Origin: Strix aluco
Lineage: Eukaryota > Chordata > Aves > Strigiformes > Strigidae
Assembly (NCBI RefSeq): GCF_031877795.1
Contig: NC_133939.1
Span: 5,065,698-5,129,697, forward strand
Direction: 5' to 3'
DNA length: 64,000 nucleotides
Made by a program: the position numbers and the translations under genes. The notes under the pieces are model-generated. The model was not told the origin of the DNA and searched no databases. It saw only the letters and a list, made by a program, of their open reading frames with translations. Below are positions 45,401 to 55,670 of this stretch, in pieces; position 1 is the stretch's first letter, and every line of letters begins with the position of its first letter.

Positions 45401-48400
45401 ACATCTCCACTGATCGGGACAAGCTTCTGGAAGAGTTCACAGCATGTTTAAGGCACAAGTTTCTTAATTTACTTTGGAGATCCAGCTGGTCTTCTGCAGA
45501 CCCAAAGCACCTACTCTAAGCAGCCCAGACTGCTGCTTCCCTTTTGAATGGCATGAGTTGCAAACCTCCTAAACAGGCAGCAAACATCCAACCATGCGGT
45601 GTAATGATGTGATCTCTGTGGAATAACTGAACTTTCCTAGCTCTAAGCAGTCACAAGAAAAAAGAAAGAGTATGAGCTTCTGGCCTCAGAATTGCAAAAA
45701 TAACTAGAAAAAAAATGAACTAAATGTCAGTTGATATAATATTATCTTCCTGAGTCTCTTCCTGAGTCTACAAATAGTCTGAAATTATCTCTTGGAAACA
45801 TGACCAACACTGTTCCATCAGTCCTCTGGGTCATTAACTTCATGAAATCTCATAGTCATGTAAAAGCTATACTAATAATTTTCATTGCTTATGTTTTGGC
45901 AGAGACTGAGAAAGGAAAAAATAAGTGAAGCCTAAGGAAGAAGGAAGCGTAGAAGATAAACAAGGAGAAAAACTAGTAAGAGTCATTACACAAGTAAGTA
46001 ATTAATTATACAGCGCAAAGTCCAGCACAAGATCTCTGTGGAGCAGAGCAGCTCCACTGCACAGCAAATTTAGAGGTCTGAAATCTAAGGTTTGCTCAAA
46101 GAAGGAAAGGAAACTAAATCTTATTTGGACATTTTTGTGAAAACGGAACAAGAAAGAAAGCCTGCCTACCTGTCAAACATACTCTTGCACAGAGAAGTCG
46201 TGTCACCAGTGCGCACAACCAAGTTCAAGTCCCTCTTTTGCTTGAGCTAAAAAAAAATTTCAGAGCAGCAGCTCTCTGATCTAAATTCACACCATAACAC
46301 ATGGTGCACATTAGCCTGTCTCTGTCCCTTTTTCTAACGACAAAAGTGATCTGAATCCAAATAACCCCTTGAAAAAACTATCAAAGCTGATACATCTCAG
46401 AAAAAAGGGTTCAGTTCAAAGATTGAGAATACTTTGCTAAACTATTTTTATCAGTAAATTGTTTTTAGTGAGTTCTATTCAGCTTGGAATCTCCTAAAAC
46501 ATAGAAGATGAACCTGGCATAGGAAAATCAATACAGTTAGCAAGCAGAAAAGGGCAAAATGAAGAAACGATACAGTAAATAAAACTGAAGTAGAGAACTG
46601 AATTGGGAAAGAGGAATAAACCGGAGCCTCTCCACAGAAAGGCCATACCAGCATCTAATTTATGGTTTTTGCTGAAAGACGTTTCACTGATTAAACGTTG
46701 TTTCTTCTAACCCCTGGATCACTACCTCTTCAGAGCCTAGTACCTTGGTGACAGAATTTGTTTTAACCTAAATCACATGTAACACAGGGAGTGTGTTTTC
46801 TCTCTAGTGGTTTGTTCCTCCTGCTACATACATGTTGCCTGTCATTTCCTCCACGCCGGCTCCATGTCAGAACCCAAACACCATTTCTTTTGGCTTGTTC
46901 TTCTTGCATCATTACATCTTCTGTATAGTTAAAAGAAAGCCCTTGGTGGTTCATGTAACATATCTTCTGCTTTTTCTTTTGTTCTTCCTTTTTCTGCATT
47001 TGCACCCACATTTTTTGTGATGCTTCCAGTTGTTGCTTTACATCTTGCTACTCTCACATTTGCTTCAGATGAAAAGGCTGGTGTGGCAGAGGCCATCGCA
47101 GTCTGAATTCTGTTTGAGTTCCTGGGGCTAATGGGCCATGCTGCAATATTTTTTTGCTGAAATTGCTGGGGGGTAGATGTGGCTTTGGGGCTTTTTGTTT
47201 GGTTTGGTTTTCTTCTCCTTCCTGAAATTCCTCTTTCTGTCTCATTTGTTCCAATGGGGACAATGATGAATTGCCTTCTATGACACTCTTCGAGCATCCA
47301 TTGCTCTTTCAGTCAAGTTTCTTATTTTGATGCTTGAAAAACACCCGTGTCTTGTTTTTTACCTTGTATTGATAACCTGCTTAGTTATTTTCCATCATTG
47401 CCAATAACAAAGACCAGAATCCTCTTGTTGTTCTTGTCTCTTTCATTTTGCAGATTACTGCAGATGAGTGACTTTTTCTCTGACTGTTTAAGCCCTGCTC
47501 CACCACAGCTATGGTGGTGTTCCCTTTCTCAGCTGTGAACAGGGGGGTTTGCTTCAAATGTTTTTCCATTCCGGCACTGGTATTCCTCCCTATGGTGTAA
47601 ATAATACTCTTGCTCTACCTTTCCTGTCTGAAGAGCTGCAAGCTCTTCTAGTCCCTGTGTTTACCACAGCTTTGAAGATAAAATGGGTCAGAAAGCTACA
47701 ATTTTGTCCTTAAGACATTTACTCCCGAATTTCTGCTGCCCTGTACTTCAGGTAAATTCCTCCGATTCTCCTTCATGAAGCTGAACACTTTACAGTCACA
47801 TAATCCAGCCTTCATGCACAGCTCACACTGCCAATTCACATCCAACGTGAGTACAGTTCCAGCGTTGCAGGAGCAAGCAGTGCTTGCTTATGGCAAGGCT
47901 GAATTTAACATCATCTCTTTAATTGCCTCAGTGATTTCTCCAGCCCTCCTTGTTTTCTGTCCTTGACTCTGATCACAAAGCAAGTTCTCCACTTTATCTA
48001 TTCAATGTTCAGCCAATTTCACAGTTTTCTGGCTTTGAGCAATTTTATAATCTCTTACTGTGCTAATCCCAGAACAAACAGGAAAAAAAATTCAGCTCTG
48101 ATAAACATACATCAGGGGAAAGCACAGCATTTCTTTAAGACAGCACTGTCCCATCCCCATCTGCTTTATTTCTGTTGCTATTTAAGCAGAGAGAAGACAA
48201 TTCAGCACACTTAATGTTGGGGTTTAGCAGCACAGAGATTTTTTCCTTAGAACACCTCCAGGCAATGAACATAACTCAACAAAAATGGCAGGTTTTGAAA
48301 CCTATAACGCAAACTTTTAAGCGACTGTTTCTCTGTAAAAGACTCTTCATTTTGAAGCAGAAAGGAAAAAAGCTTGTAATTTGTCAGATGCCAGATTGTG

Positions 48401-51400
48401 TTTGTAATGCTGGCAGTTAGAAGCACCGTGTTTTGCCAGGTAAACAGAACAAATCTGATATGGAAATAACCAGTGCAGAAGAAGAACATGGAAAAACAAC
48501 AAATCATTTTAGTCACCTTCAGCCATAACCCTGACACACTAACAGCCTGTGCTGCCAGCCCAAGCTACCCTGTATAAACACCGGTCCCTTTCACCGAGGG
48601 TGTAAGTAACACTGCCTTGCCCATCACAGTCCTGTGGTTCACAAGATGAGCCTTTCCAGTCTAACAGGGAAGTTACAGCCTTGGCACCGTGTACACAAGG
48701 GATTCATAAACGTTGATTGTGCAAATCCAAGTAAACTTAGGCGGAACGGCTCACACCCGGAGTGTTCTTCATTTTGGGTACAATCTCATGAGCCAGCGCT
48801 GAACAGATACACGGTCGCAACGGTCTCACCAGAAGCAATCCTGGCACAGGAGTATAGTAGGACTCACAGGATCAAGCCTTTGAAGGCCCTTTGCTCGTAT
48901 TATAATGCACACCACACACTGAACAAGGCTTGTTCGTCTCCACTGCTGGCTACAAATGCAGTGAAGATTGCTCACTCTCCCCATGCTCCCCAAAATAGCA
49001 ACCAGTTGTAAATGGTTGTGTGACTGATGTTTTCACTAATTGCGGCAGCTACCCCCACCTACTCCTTTCACTGTTTGATGCAGCTCTATAAATTAGCAGC
49101 ATATGACTCTTAAATACTGATGTCACTGCACTGTATGGCTAAACTGCAAATATACCTGTTTTATGTTTTGCTGTTTTGCATAAGACTCCAAGTAACAATA
49201 TTTAAAAATAAGGAAGCTTATCAGTCTCCATCTCTTCCCTTTCTGTTAATGCCATCATATTTAAAACAAAGTTAACAGCTGAATTCTAAGATTTCTGGTG
49301 GAAAGTATGTATCTTGCTAGTAACTTCAGAAAAGGATTAATGTGCATGGGGAACCAAAAGCTCTATCGCAAGAGCCTCTTCATTATCCCTCCCTTCCTTT
49401 GTAAATTGCTCCTAACGCTGAATCAGAAAAGGGAAAAGAAGTTCTTTTTTGCTACAGTAATGTTCAGCAGCAATAGCATACAGAACAACATCTGTAGTTT
49501 CAAAAAAAGAGTGAGTGGTGCTAACCAGTGCAACACAGAAAAGTAATCTGCGGGGCAAGACTTGTCTGTGACTGCTAAGAAGCTTTTCATTTTTAGATTT
49601 TGATCATTTGACTTAATTCACTCTCACTCTTTTAAGCAGCAAGCCAGTTAAGAAACAGTCCACTTTCCCCTGTTACCTCCTGGAGCTTGATCTCATCTGG
49701 CTGGAGGATGCTGAGGACTCCGCTGCTCCGGATCTCAGGAAGATCCTGCCATAAGTTGAACCTGGAGTTGGAGTTCCTCAGCAAACTGATTTGTGGTGGA
49801 GCTTTGCTTTCGATTGTACTTGTAGGTTCTGCTTCAGATGGGGTTTCCTCGCTGGGTGAACTCTCCTCAGGGTCTGTCTGTGAATCCTGCAGTCGTCTGG
49901 TTTCAATCTCCTGGCGTGTAGATTTATCTCGATATTCCTGATACAAGAGCCCTAGGAGGCAACATTAACAGGTCTGAGATGTTACAGCTCAACAAAAGAG
50001 TAGAAATATATTGTGGGAAAGGATATTTGTTTTGTATTAGTTCACCTCAGCAGAGGTGAGAAAGATCCCTCCCGTGCTGAGCAGAAAAGCCCCTTACAGC
50101 ATTCCTATTTCAGCCAGAAGTGGAAACTATAAATGGAAGGCCATTTCTAAATCTAAAGTGTTGTCAACAATCTGCTCTCCCAAAACATTTTGTAACACAG
50201 TCAGATCATCAATCGGAAGACCATGAAAGAAGTGGTTTATTATTTGCCAGGCTTTTAAATGTTTTTTTAAACCTTGATTTTCTCTGCAATATTACTATGT
50301 TACAAGTTATATAGACTGATAGGTATGTGTAAGTGTGTGTCTGGAACAGTAATACTGCATACCTTGAAACTCCTTTAAAGGAGCAATTTGATGGCCACGA
50401 CAATCCTTAAGGAGGAAAGCCTTGGACACATTGCTTAATTTCCTTCTGTTTTCCTTCTCAGTTTCTATGATGATTGAAGATACGAAATTAACATTGAAAA
50501 GGTACCTGAATGCTACAGCACTAAGGAAAAGGCTCTGAATTCACACCATCTTGTGGCACATCAATCACACGAGGTGTCTTCTGAGTTTCAACTACTAATT
50601 CCAGGAGCAGATGAAATTGCACAGAATTTGCCCCAACCCTGAGTTCAACTGAGAGCACAAAAAAGGTAGGAATCCTGAAATTCCTTGGCCATCTTTAGAA
50701 GATCCTTTGTCTCTCCTAGGGTTTTCCAACTGTCCCATTTCTCTTTCTGAGCCTGTAGGACCCAGAATATTAACTGCTTGAATATAAAATATACTTTAGA
50801 AGATACTAAAAGACAAGAGAGCATGAGCCTGCTCTGAGTCACTCTCCTCACTTACTCAAATTGAAGGAGCATGATTTGCATTATCTGCCTTGGTTTATAC
50901 CTGAATTGCAAAGTGTAACATGAATGAAAAAAGAGAAAAGTCCTTCATGTTAAAAAAACTCCACAACTTCATAATTTATTTTGTTTGAATCATTAGGGGT
51001 TAAAATCTATCTGGTCACATACATTCACAATACTGGATCTCAGAAACAGATTCTGTGTGTAATAAGGTGAGAGACAACTGGGTCAGGAGTTTGTCTAGGG
51101 AGGCCAGAAACGTAGACGTTACTGCTTATTAAATCTCTGGGCCAGTTTTCACGAGGCTCTATACCAGTCACTATATCAGAACTACGCTGGGGAAAAGTGC
51201 AAGCACAAGGACAGTATTACTGCAGTCTGCAAGTGTATCCTGTTATCTGTTCTCCCTGGAAAAATGTTCAACACTGGATTAAAATAGCAATAAGGGTAGC
51301 TGTGCCTAGGAAACCATACAGTCTTCTGTTAGCTTCCTACACGATAACCAAAGAGAGGAGACTTCCCCTGAAGTTTTGCATCCTGCTGCTACTTACATAA

Positions 51401-54400
51401 TTTCTCTCTGCGTCAACTAGGCTTATATGGCTTTCCTAAGCATTTCTGCCTGTTATTCAGCACCAGTGAGGGTGCTGAGGATGTAGTGGGGTGAAAAGGC
51501 TCCTTCAGGAATGGAGAGGAGAGCCTGCTAAATTGGAGCTGCTTTCAGTGGTACTGATCCATAAGCTCAGCCTGTGCTTGAAGGCTCTGGTGCAGTAGGG
51601 CACTGGGTAATTTCTGCCCCGCCGAACCGCACACCAGAGAGCAGGACAGGCTGGGAAGTAACACCCTGCAGCAGTATGGGCAGAGCTTGACTCAAGGGAA
51701 AACATGGTGAAAAACTGAAGCATAATCTATTTTACTCATATTGGAGATAAATCATTCCTGCAGTGTCTGATTATACAGCCATGTTGTGCTGGTGGGTCTG
51801 CCCTGCAAGTCAGAGGCAATTAAGGGTACTTTGTGTAAGGGGGATTTAGTGTCCCTTGTGCAGATGTGGAGAGCAGCCCTTTAAAAGAGATCCTCAAGAC
51901 AAATTTCCCCTTGCTTTTAAGGAAATAAAATCCAGACAATGAAACTTGATTTTGTTTCCAGGTTCCCTGTCCGACCAACCAAACAGATAAGACTTACGGA
52001 GCCTTCAGCGGCAGGCAAAGGCAACTACTGGCGTGGGGAGATCTGATTTACTCAAGGCATCTACCACCAGAACTCGTTCAGAAATGACAGCAAGGTAACT
52101 CATTTTAAGAGGGAGCTGAAGACAGACTGGTTGAAGCTCTACCACAGACAGCAATATGGGGAGGAAGCAGAAAGATGATACCAGAAGAAACACAAAAGAC
52201 AGGTAGATGTTTAGGCAGAAGAAGGGTAGAAGAAACAAAGCGGGTTGTGCCAGCAAGGATAAAAGGTATCCTCACTATCTTGGTGTGAAAGGTCCATCCG
52301 TATGTCGGTAAAGAGGTTACAATGAGTAGAGGAAAGGCTTAGATGAGAGAGAGAGAGAGAGAAGCCATGGAAAAGCCTACTCTAGATGAAGGAGGAGACG
52401 GTCACAGCACAGGATGGGTGGTGTAATCCATGCAAGGTCAAGGAGCAGGGTTTTGACATGTTGAAAGGAGAGCAATACATCAGGGAACTGACTGAATGTA
52501 CAGAAAGCAGCTGAGATCAGCAGTTGAATGTGACTCAAGATACGATGATTTAGTAAATACTTACTTATGTTTAGTAAGTGAACAAGTACAAACTGTCAGA
52601 GACCGGTATAAGCTCCATTCATTGCTTAATGCCCCAACTGTCCCTACCATGACCTGGCTAAAGGTTAACGTGTGGTCAGAGCATGGGTTTGGTCTTGCCT
52701 GTTGACTTAAGTGGTTAAGGCTGGTCTTCCTAAGAGTGTTTACATAGTTTATATAGTACATAATAGACTTCCCTTTGTGTTTATTCCATTTAATTTTGCT
52801 GTCAAAGTCTCCCTTACCAGCTCTCTCAAAAACTGGGAGGGGAATTTAAAAACTAGTTACTATTTGTGGAAAATGCTCGCCTTAGAGAGTTCCCGGTGCT
52901 CTTAAAGTAAACGTTATTACATTGAAAGCTATGTAAAATCTCAGGAGGTCCGGAGACGTTTTCTCTCAAATTCTCTGCTCCAGTTTCAGGCAACAAGTCC
53001 ATTAATGCCTCAAAGGCAGGAGGGAGGGAAGGAAGCGAGTGTGCTCCAGCCATTCAAAATGACCTCTCTGTTGGGGATCAGCGTAGCATCCCTGGTTGTC
53101 AAAACCCTGTCTTCTCCATCAAGGTGCAACAGACCTACTTGCAGTTACACTGACGTGTGCAGAGCTATTGCACAGCTTCCTTCTGATATACAGCACATAA
53201 AAATACATATGAATTTAGCAACTGGGTTGCTTAGAAGTCCTGCTGGTTTTAGTATTTTTATCATGCTTTTTAGCGGCACAGTCCCAGTAAACTGACAAGG
53301 TATTGACACATCTGCCTTGGGAGATTAGTACCTACACAGCCAAAAGCAAGTAATAGATCTGGCAACATCCATGAAAATTGTTCACCACCTTCCTCCAGAA
53401 GGCCCCGAACTTGGCTGTTTTGTCTGACAGATGCTGGCAGGCTGCTGGATTCGGACGAGCCTCTTTCCCCAGCACTGTCCCTGTGGCATCAGGCACTCCA
53501 AGAATCAGCCCTGCCCGTGACCCGACACCAGACCGCAGCCGCTCTCCTCTCCCAGAGACAGCGTGGAGCCTCCTCGTTCCTGCTAGGGAGGTTCACCTTG
53601 CTGCTCAGGAGAGCTTGTTATCTGATTTTCCCATGCAAAGTGCTACATTCCTGCCCTCTAGATTCAAATATTTTGCAGTTTCATTTCCTGAAATTGAACA
53701 GAACTGTTTAAAAATGAAGGTTCTATATTCCCACCATAAAACCTGCCTCCGGATGGGGGTTAACACTGCGCTTGCCCAAATCTCTCAGAGGAATGTCACA
53801 ATTCAGATGTGGGCAACCAAGAAACAAGTTGTGAAGGTCCTCTCCGCATCCCACAAAAAAAAAAAACCTCAAAAATACCACAAGAGCAATAGCCCTACAG
53901 TCCTCTCCTCCACGGCCACCCAGATAACCTCAGCTCTGCCTTCGCAAAGAGACCACAAATGATAAAATAACTTAGTCCTCCATTGCAAATGCTACACCAG
54001 TGGCTGTTACAAACACTGGCTGACCCCGGTGCAGACAGCTAACGTCCAACAGGATAGCTGACCCAGTACTTTGGCCTTACGCCTTCTTGAGCACGCAAGA
54101 TCAGATTTCAGCAGAAAGTTGGCTGTAGTCGTAACGATTAACTGCTTCTTAATTACAAGAAGTAAGCGTTATTTATGAACGGAGGTGAAGCTACACAGCA
54201 ACAGCATGAAATGTCCTGCCAGGCAGGGTGCGAACCCGATGCCGCTAAAGACAGCAAAACGCCGGTGCCAAGGCCACGGTCGTTCTATTTTACACCGACA
54301 GCGAGAGGTTTTCCCAGCAAGGCCAGAGTTGGGTCCCCGCCACACAACCGCCTTACCCCTCCTGCCATGCACCGCTCGGGTTTAGATCGGGGCTTCAGCC

Positions 54401-54882
54401 GCGGTTTGGGGGGTTCAGGGGGGCGGGAGACGGCGGCTCGGCTCGGGGGAGGGGCCCGGCCGGCCGCGGCGGCACCTCTAGGGGCTGCTGTGCTGCCGCC
54501 TGTGGGGAACGGGAATGGCGCGAAGTTGTGGGAGAGCGCGGCCGCCGGACCCCCGGCTGCCCCCGCCGGGCCGCGGGGCGGGGACGGCTCCTTACCGATG
54601 TGCTCGATGAGGTTCCTCCAGGAGTCGGCCGTCATGGGGTGGGCGGGCGGCGGCGCCTCGGCGGCGGCGGGGCTCTCCTCAGCGGCCGCGGGGGGCTCCC
54701 TGTGGGAGGCGGAGGCACCCTCAGCCGCGGCGGCGGGGCGGCCCCGGCCGCGCGGCCCCCTCCGCCCCCGGGCGCGGCCCCTCGCACCCCCGCTCCCTCC
54801 CCGCTCACCTGCCGGGCTGTCCCGCCGAGCCGTCCTGGTCGAGGGCGCAGGCGGCGCTGAGCGCCGCGGCCAGCAGCTCCAT
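30283..54882 (-). CDS. NGEF: NGEF (ephexin-1), short isoform, complete in 13 coding exons
   Basis: NGEF (ephexin-1) is a Rho-family guanine nucleotide exchange factor that links EphA receptors to RhoA and to growth cone collapse. Thirteen minus-strand exons join in phase to 579 codons plus TGA. The N-terminus [17 protein letters not shown] matches the remembered human short isoform. Next come [14 protein letters not shown] and [10 protein letters not shown], whose tyrosines Y63 and Y66 lie in the autoinhibitory motif phosphorylated in ephexins. The DH domain is about residues 152-340 ([17 protein letters not shown] to [10 protein letters not shown]). The PH domain is about 360-490 ([13 protein letters not shown] to [11 protein letters not shown]) and the SH3 domain about 492-545 ([13 protein letters not shown] to RGWFPSSM). 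The protein ends [10 protein letters not shown]. Relative to remembered human NGEF it lacks six residues near the end and the polyGlu stretch. Exons of the long isoform were not found in the window. Confidence 0.97.
30456..31101 (-). other. NGEF intron, 0.65 kb
   Basis: GC-rich. It contains a 17-bp direct repeat (ggggtggctgtgccagc at 30844-30860 and 30886-30902). Nothing else recognised. Confidence 0.7.
31102..31206 (-). CDS. NGEF: NGEF coding exon 12 (SH3 first half)
   Basis: Acceptor gttccctggcAG before 31206, donor GTACGG after 31102. It encodes [20 protein letters not shown] and [14 protein letters not shown]. Confidence 0.96.
31207..31659 (-). other. NGEF intron, 0.45 kb
   Basis: GC-rich; nothing recognised besides the splice sites. 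Confidence 0.7.
31660..31739 (-). CDS. NGEF: NGEF coding exon 11 (PH domain C-terminal helix)
   Basis: Acceptor cccctatccAG before 31739, donor GTAAGA after 31660. It encodes [20 protein letters not shown]; the Trp is the invariant one of the PH C-terminal helix. Confidence 0.96.
31740..34296 (-). other. NGEF intron, 2.6 kb
   Basis: GC-rich; no gene, repeat family or RNA recognised. Confidence 0.7.
34297..34452 (-). CDS. NGEF: NGEF coding exon 10 (PH domain)
   Basis: Acceptor aacctcttccAG before 34452, donor GTGAGT after 34297. It encodes [20 protein letters not shown] and [19 protein letters not shown]. Confidence 0.96.
34453..35486 (-). other. NGEF intron, 1.0 kb
   Basis: Nothing recognised besides the splice sites. 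Confidence 0.7.
35487..35650 (-). CDS. NGEF: NGEF coding exon 9 (PH domain start)
   Basis: Acceptor ctcacttctAG before 35650, donor GTGAGT after 35487. It encodes [38 protein letters not shown] and [11 protein letters not shown], the first strands of the PH fold. Confidence 0.96.
35651..37331 (-). other. NGEF intron, 1.7 kb
   Basis: Nothing recognised besides the splice sites and a short A-run near 36061. Confidence 0.7.
37332..37421 (-). CDS. NGEF: NGEF coding exon 8 (DH to PH linker)
   Basis: Acceptor ctctttttcgcAG before 37421, donor GTATAA (weak) after 37332. The 30 codons, phase 0/0, read [19 protein letters not shown] and [11 protein letters not shown]. Confidence 0.96.
37422..39381 (-). 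other. NGEF intron, 2.0 kb
   Basis: It contains an A/C-rich simple stretch (about 37606-37654) and an A-run near 39239-39248. No gene recognised. Confidence 0.7.
37606..37654. repeat. A/C-rich low-complexity stretch
   Basis: Repeated caaac and ccacc units without any G for about 45 bases. It is simple sequence. Confidence 0.7.
39382..39456 (-). CDS. NGEF: NGEF coding exon 7 (DH domain)
   Basis: Acceptor ctcccctgcAG before 39456, donor GTGAGT after 39382. The 25 codons, phase 0/0, read [20 protein letters not shown] and KELET. Confidence 0.96.
39457..40234 (-). other. NGEF intron, 0.8 kb
   Basis: Nothing recognised besides the splice sites. Confidence 0.7.
40235..40364 (-). CDS. NGEF: NGEF coding exon 6 (DH domain)
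   Basis: Acceptor tatcctctcAG before 40364, donor GTAGAG after 40235. It encodes [19 protein letters not shown], then [20 protein letters not shown], which holds the conserved PxQRxxRxxLL helix of DH domains that contacts the GTPase. Confidence 0.96.
40365..42312 (-). other. NGEF intron, 1.9 kb
   Basis: A T-run (about 41846-41857) is followed by an A-run (41881-41890). No gene recognised. Confidence 0.7.
42313..42465 (-). CDS. NGEF: NGEF coding exon 5 (DH domain)
   Basis: Acceptor ttctcacctAG before 42465, donor GTGAGT after 42313. It encodes [20 protein letters not shown] and [19 protein letters not shown]. The phase is consistent with the neighbouring exons. Confidence 0.96.
42687..42847 (-). 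CDS. NGEF: NGEF coding exon 4 (DH domain start)
   Basis: Acceptor ctcccccAG before 42847, donor GTAAGA after 42687. It encodes [20 protein letters not shown] and [19 protein letters not shown] to VLDVMAVSE, the first conserved region of the DH fold. Confidence 0.96.
42848..49676 (-). other. NGEF intron, 6.8 kb (largest)
   Basis: AT-rich in its upstream half. It holds the unexplained exon-like segment 46170-46246 on the minus strand (separate entry). No other gene or transposon recognised. Confidence 0.7.
46170..46246 (-). other. Exon-like segment, possible NGEF poison exon
   Basis: On the minus strand a strong acceptor (gaaatttttttttAG) precedes 46246 and a donor GTAGGC follows 46170. The 77-nt segment is open in the incoming NGEF phase ([19 protein letters not shown] then CKSMFD plus two bases). 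Because 77 is not a multiple of three, its inclusion would shift the DH frame and reach a stop after 17 codons in the next exon. It could equally be a decayed fragment or chance; the peptide is not part of known NGEF. Confidence 0.25.
49677..49951 (-). CDS. NGEF: NGEF coding exon 3 (autoinhibitory LYQEY motif)
   Basis: Acceptor gcctcctAG before 49951, donor GTAACA after 49677. It encodes [19 protein letters not shown], an acidic Ser/Glu/Pro segment, then [18 protein letters not shown] and DEIKLQE, leading into the DH domain. The two tyrosines correspond to those whose phosphorylation relieves autoinhibition in ephexins (family knowledge). Confidence 0.95.
49952..54595 (-). other. NGEF intron, 4.6 kb
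   Basis: It contains a short GA microsatellite (52345-52362) and an A-run near 53857-53868. No gene recognised. Confidence 0.7.
52345..52362. repeat. (GA)n microsatellite
   Basis: Nine uninterrupted GA units. Confidence 0.9.
54596..54699 (-). CDS. NGEF: NGEF coding exon 2
   Basis: Acceptor cctcccacAG before 54699, donor GTAAGG after 54596. It encodes an Ala/Pro/Glu-rich linker ([20 protein letters not shown]) followed by the conserved [14 protein letters not shown]. The linker is unlike mammalian sequence and is very GC-rich; the second half is strongly conserved. Confidence 0.92.
54809..54882 (-). CDS. NGEF: NGEF coding exon 1 (short-isoform first exon)
   Basis: ATG at 54882-54880 in a strong context (gccATGg), donor GTGAGC after 54809. 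It encodes [20 protein letters not shown] and GQPG plus two bases. The frame is open upstream but has no ATG, so this is the first possible start. It lies inside the CpG island. Confidence 0.93.
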
Positions 54883-55059
54883 GGCCGGCGGCGACAGGCG
54901 GCGGCCGAGCAGCTCCGGCGGCGGCAGCGGCGGCAGCGGCGCGGGGCTGGGGGAGCCCGGGCGGTTGCCACGGTAACGGGGGTAGGAAGGCAGCAGCCTG
55001 TGCGGGAGGGAGAGGGGAGCTGCGGCCGCCCCCGGGGCGCCCCCGCAGCCCCCCGAGAC

Positions 55060-55670
55060 CCCCTGAGCCACAAGCCCCCTCGGAGCCTCCCCAGTCCCCT
55101 CAGAGCCTCCCTGTCAGGCGTCCCCAGGGGCTCTCCACCTAAATCCCCTCGGAGCCTTCCCAAACCTCCTCAGAACCCCCTCGGGCTTTCCCCCCCCAGG
55201 ATCCCCACAGAGCCCCCTGAGCCTCCCCTCAGACCCTCCTCAGGCATCGCCACAGATTGTCCCCACAGAGACCCCTCAAAATCCTCTCAGAGCCTCTGCT
55301 CGGGCTCCCACAAGCCCCTTGCAGCCCCGCTCCGTGTTCCCAGAGGCCCCACAGAGCTCTGCCGAATCCCCGCGGAGCCCCCTCAGCCTTCCCTAAAACC
55401 TTCCCGAGACCCTTCAGAGCCCGTTAGAGTCCCCCAACCCCACTCCCTCAGACACCCCCCCCCCCCCCAGCCCCTTCGGAGCCCCCCAAAACTGAGCCCT
55501 CAGAGCTCCCCCCCGACCTCTGAGTCCCCCTCAGAGCCCTCCTGCAGACCCTCTCAGAGCTTCCAAAATCCTTCCCGAGCCCCCACAGACCCCTCAGGTT
55601 CCCCCCCCCCCCTCCACAAACTCCCCTCTCAGAGTCCCCGACGCCCTGCAGCCCCCCACCCCGTGCCCAG
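55060..55670. repeat. C-rich degenerate array upstream of NGEF promoter
   Basis: The plus strand repeats variants of a unit like cccctcagagcc about every 12-30 bases, with C-runs near 55458-55469 and 55600-55612. The NGEF-sense strand is therefore G/A-rich. The low frequency of stop codons here produces a 617-codon plus-strand open frame (54175-56028), which I regard as spurious. Confidence 0.7.

Larger units (their letters stand above)
54370..55060 (-). promoter_or_regulatory. NGEF: CpG island, internal NGEF promoter (approximate limits)
   Basis: Very high G+C with dense CpG, covering NGEF exons 1 and 2 and the sequence directly upstream of the ATG at 54882. No TATA box is evident. It fits a CpG-island promoter for the short isoform. 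The transcription start is not determinable from sequence. Confidence 0.75.

Noticed and set aside
46195-46245. tRNA-like B box (agttcaagtccc) on the plus strand
   Set aside because: No matching A box at the proper distance and no cloverleaf arms can be formed. It is a chance match inside the exon-like segment.
46929-47297. 122-codon minus-strand frame in the large NGEF intron
   Set aside because: No family recognised and no convincing splice sites. It overlaps other frames and reflects pyrimidine-rich plus-strand sequence.
54883-55071. N-terminal extension of NGEF upstream of MELL
   Set aside because: The frame is open for about 63 codons upstream but has no [15 protein letters not shown] matches the known short-isoform start.
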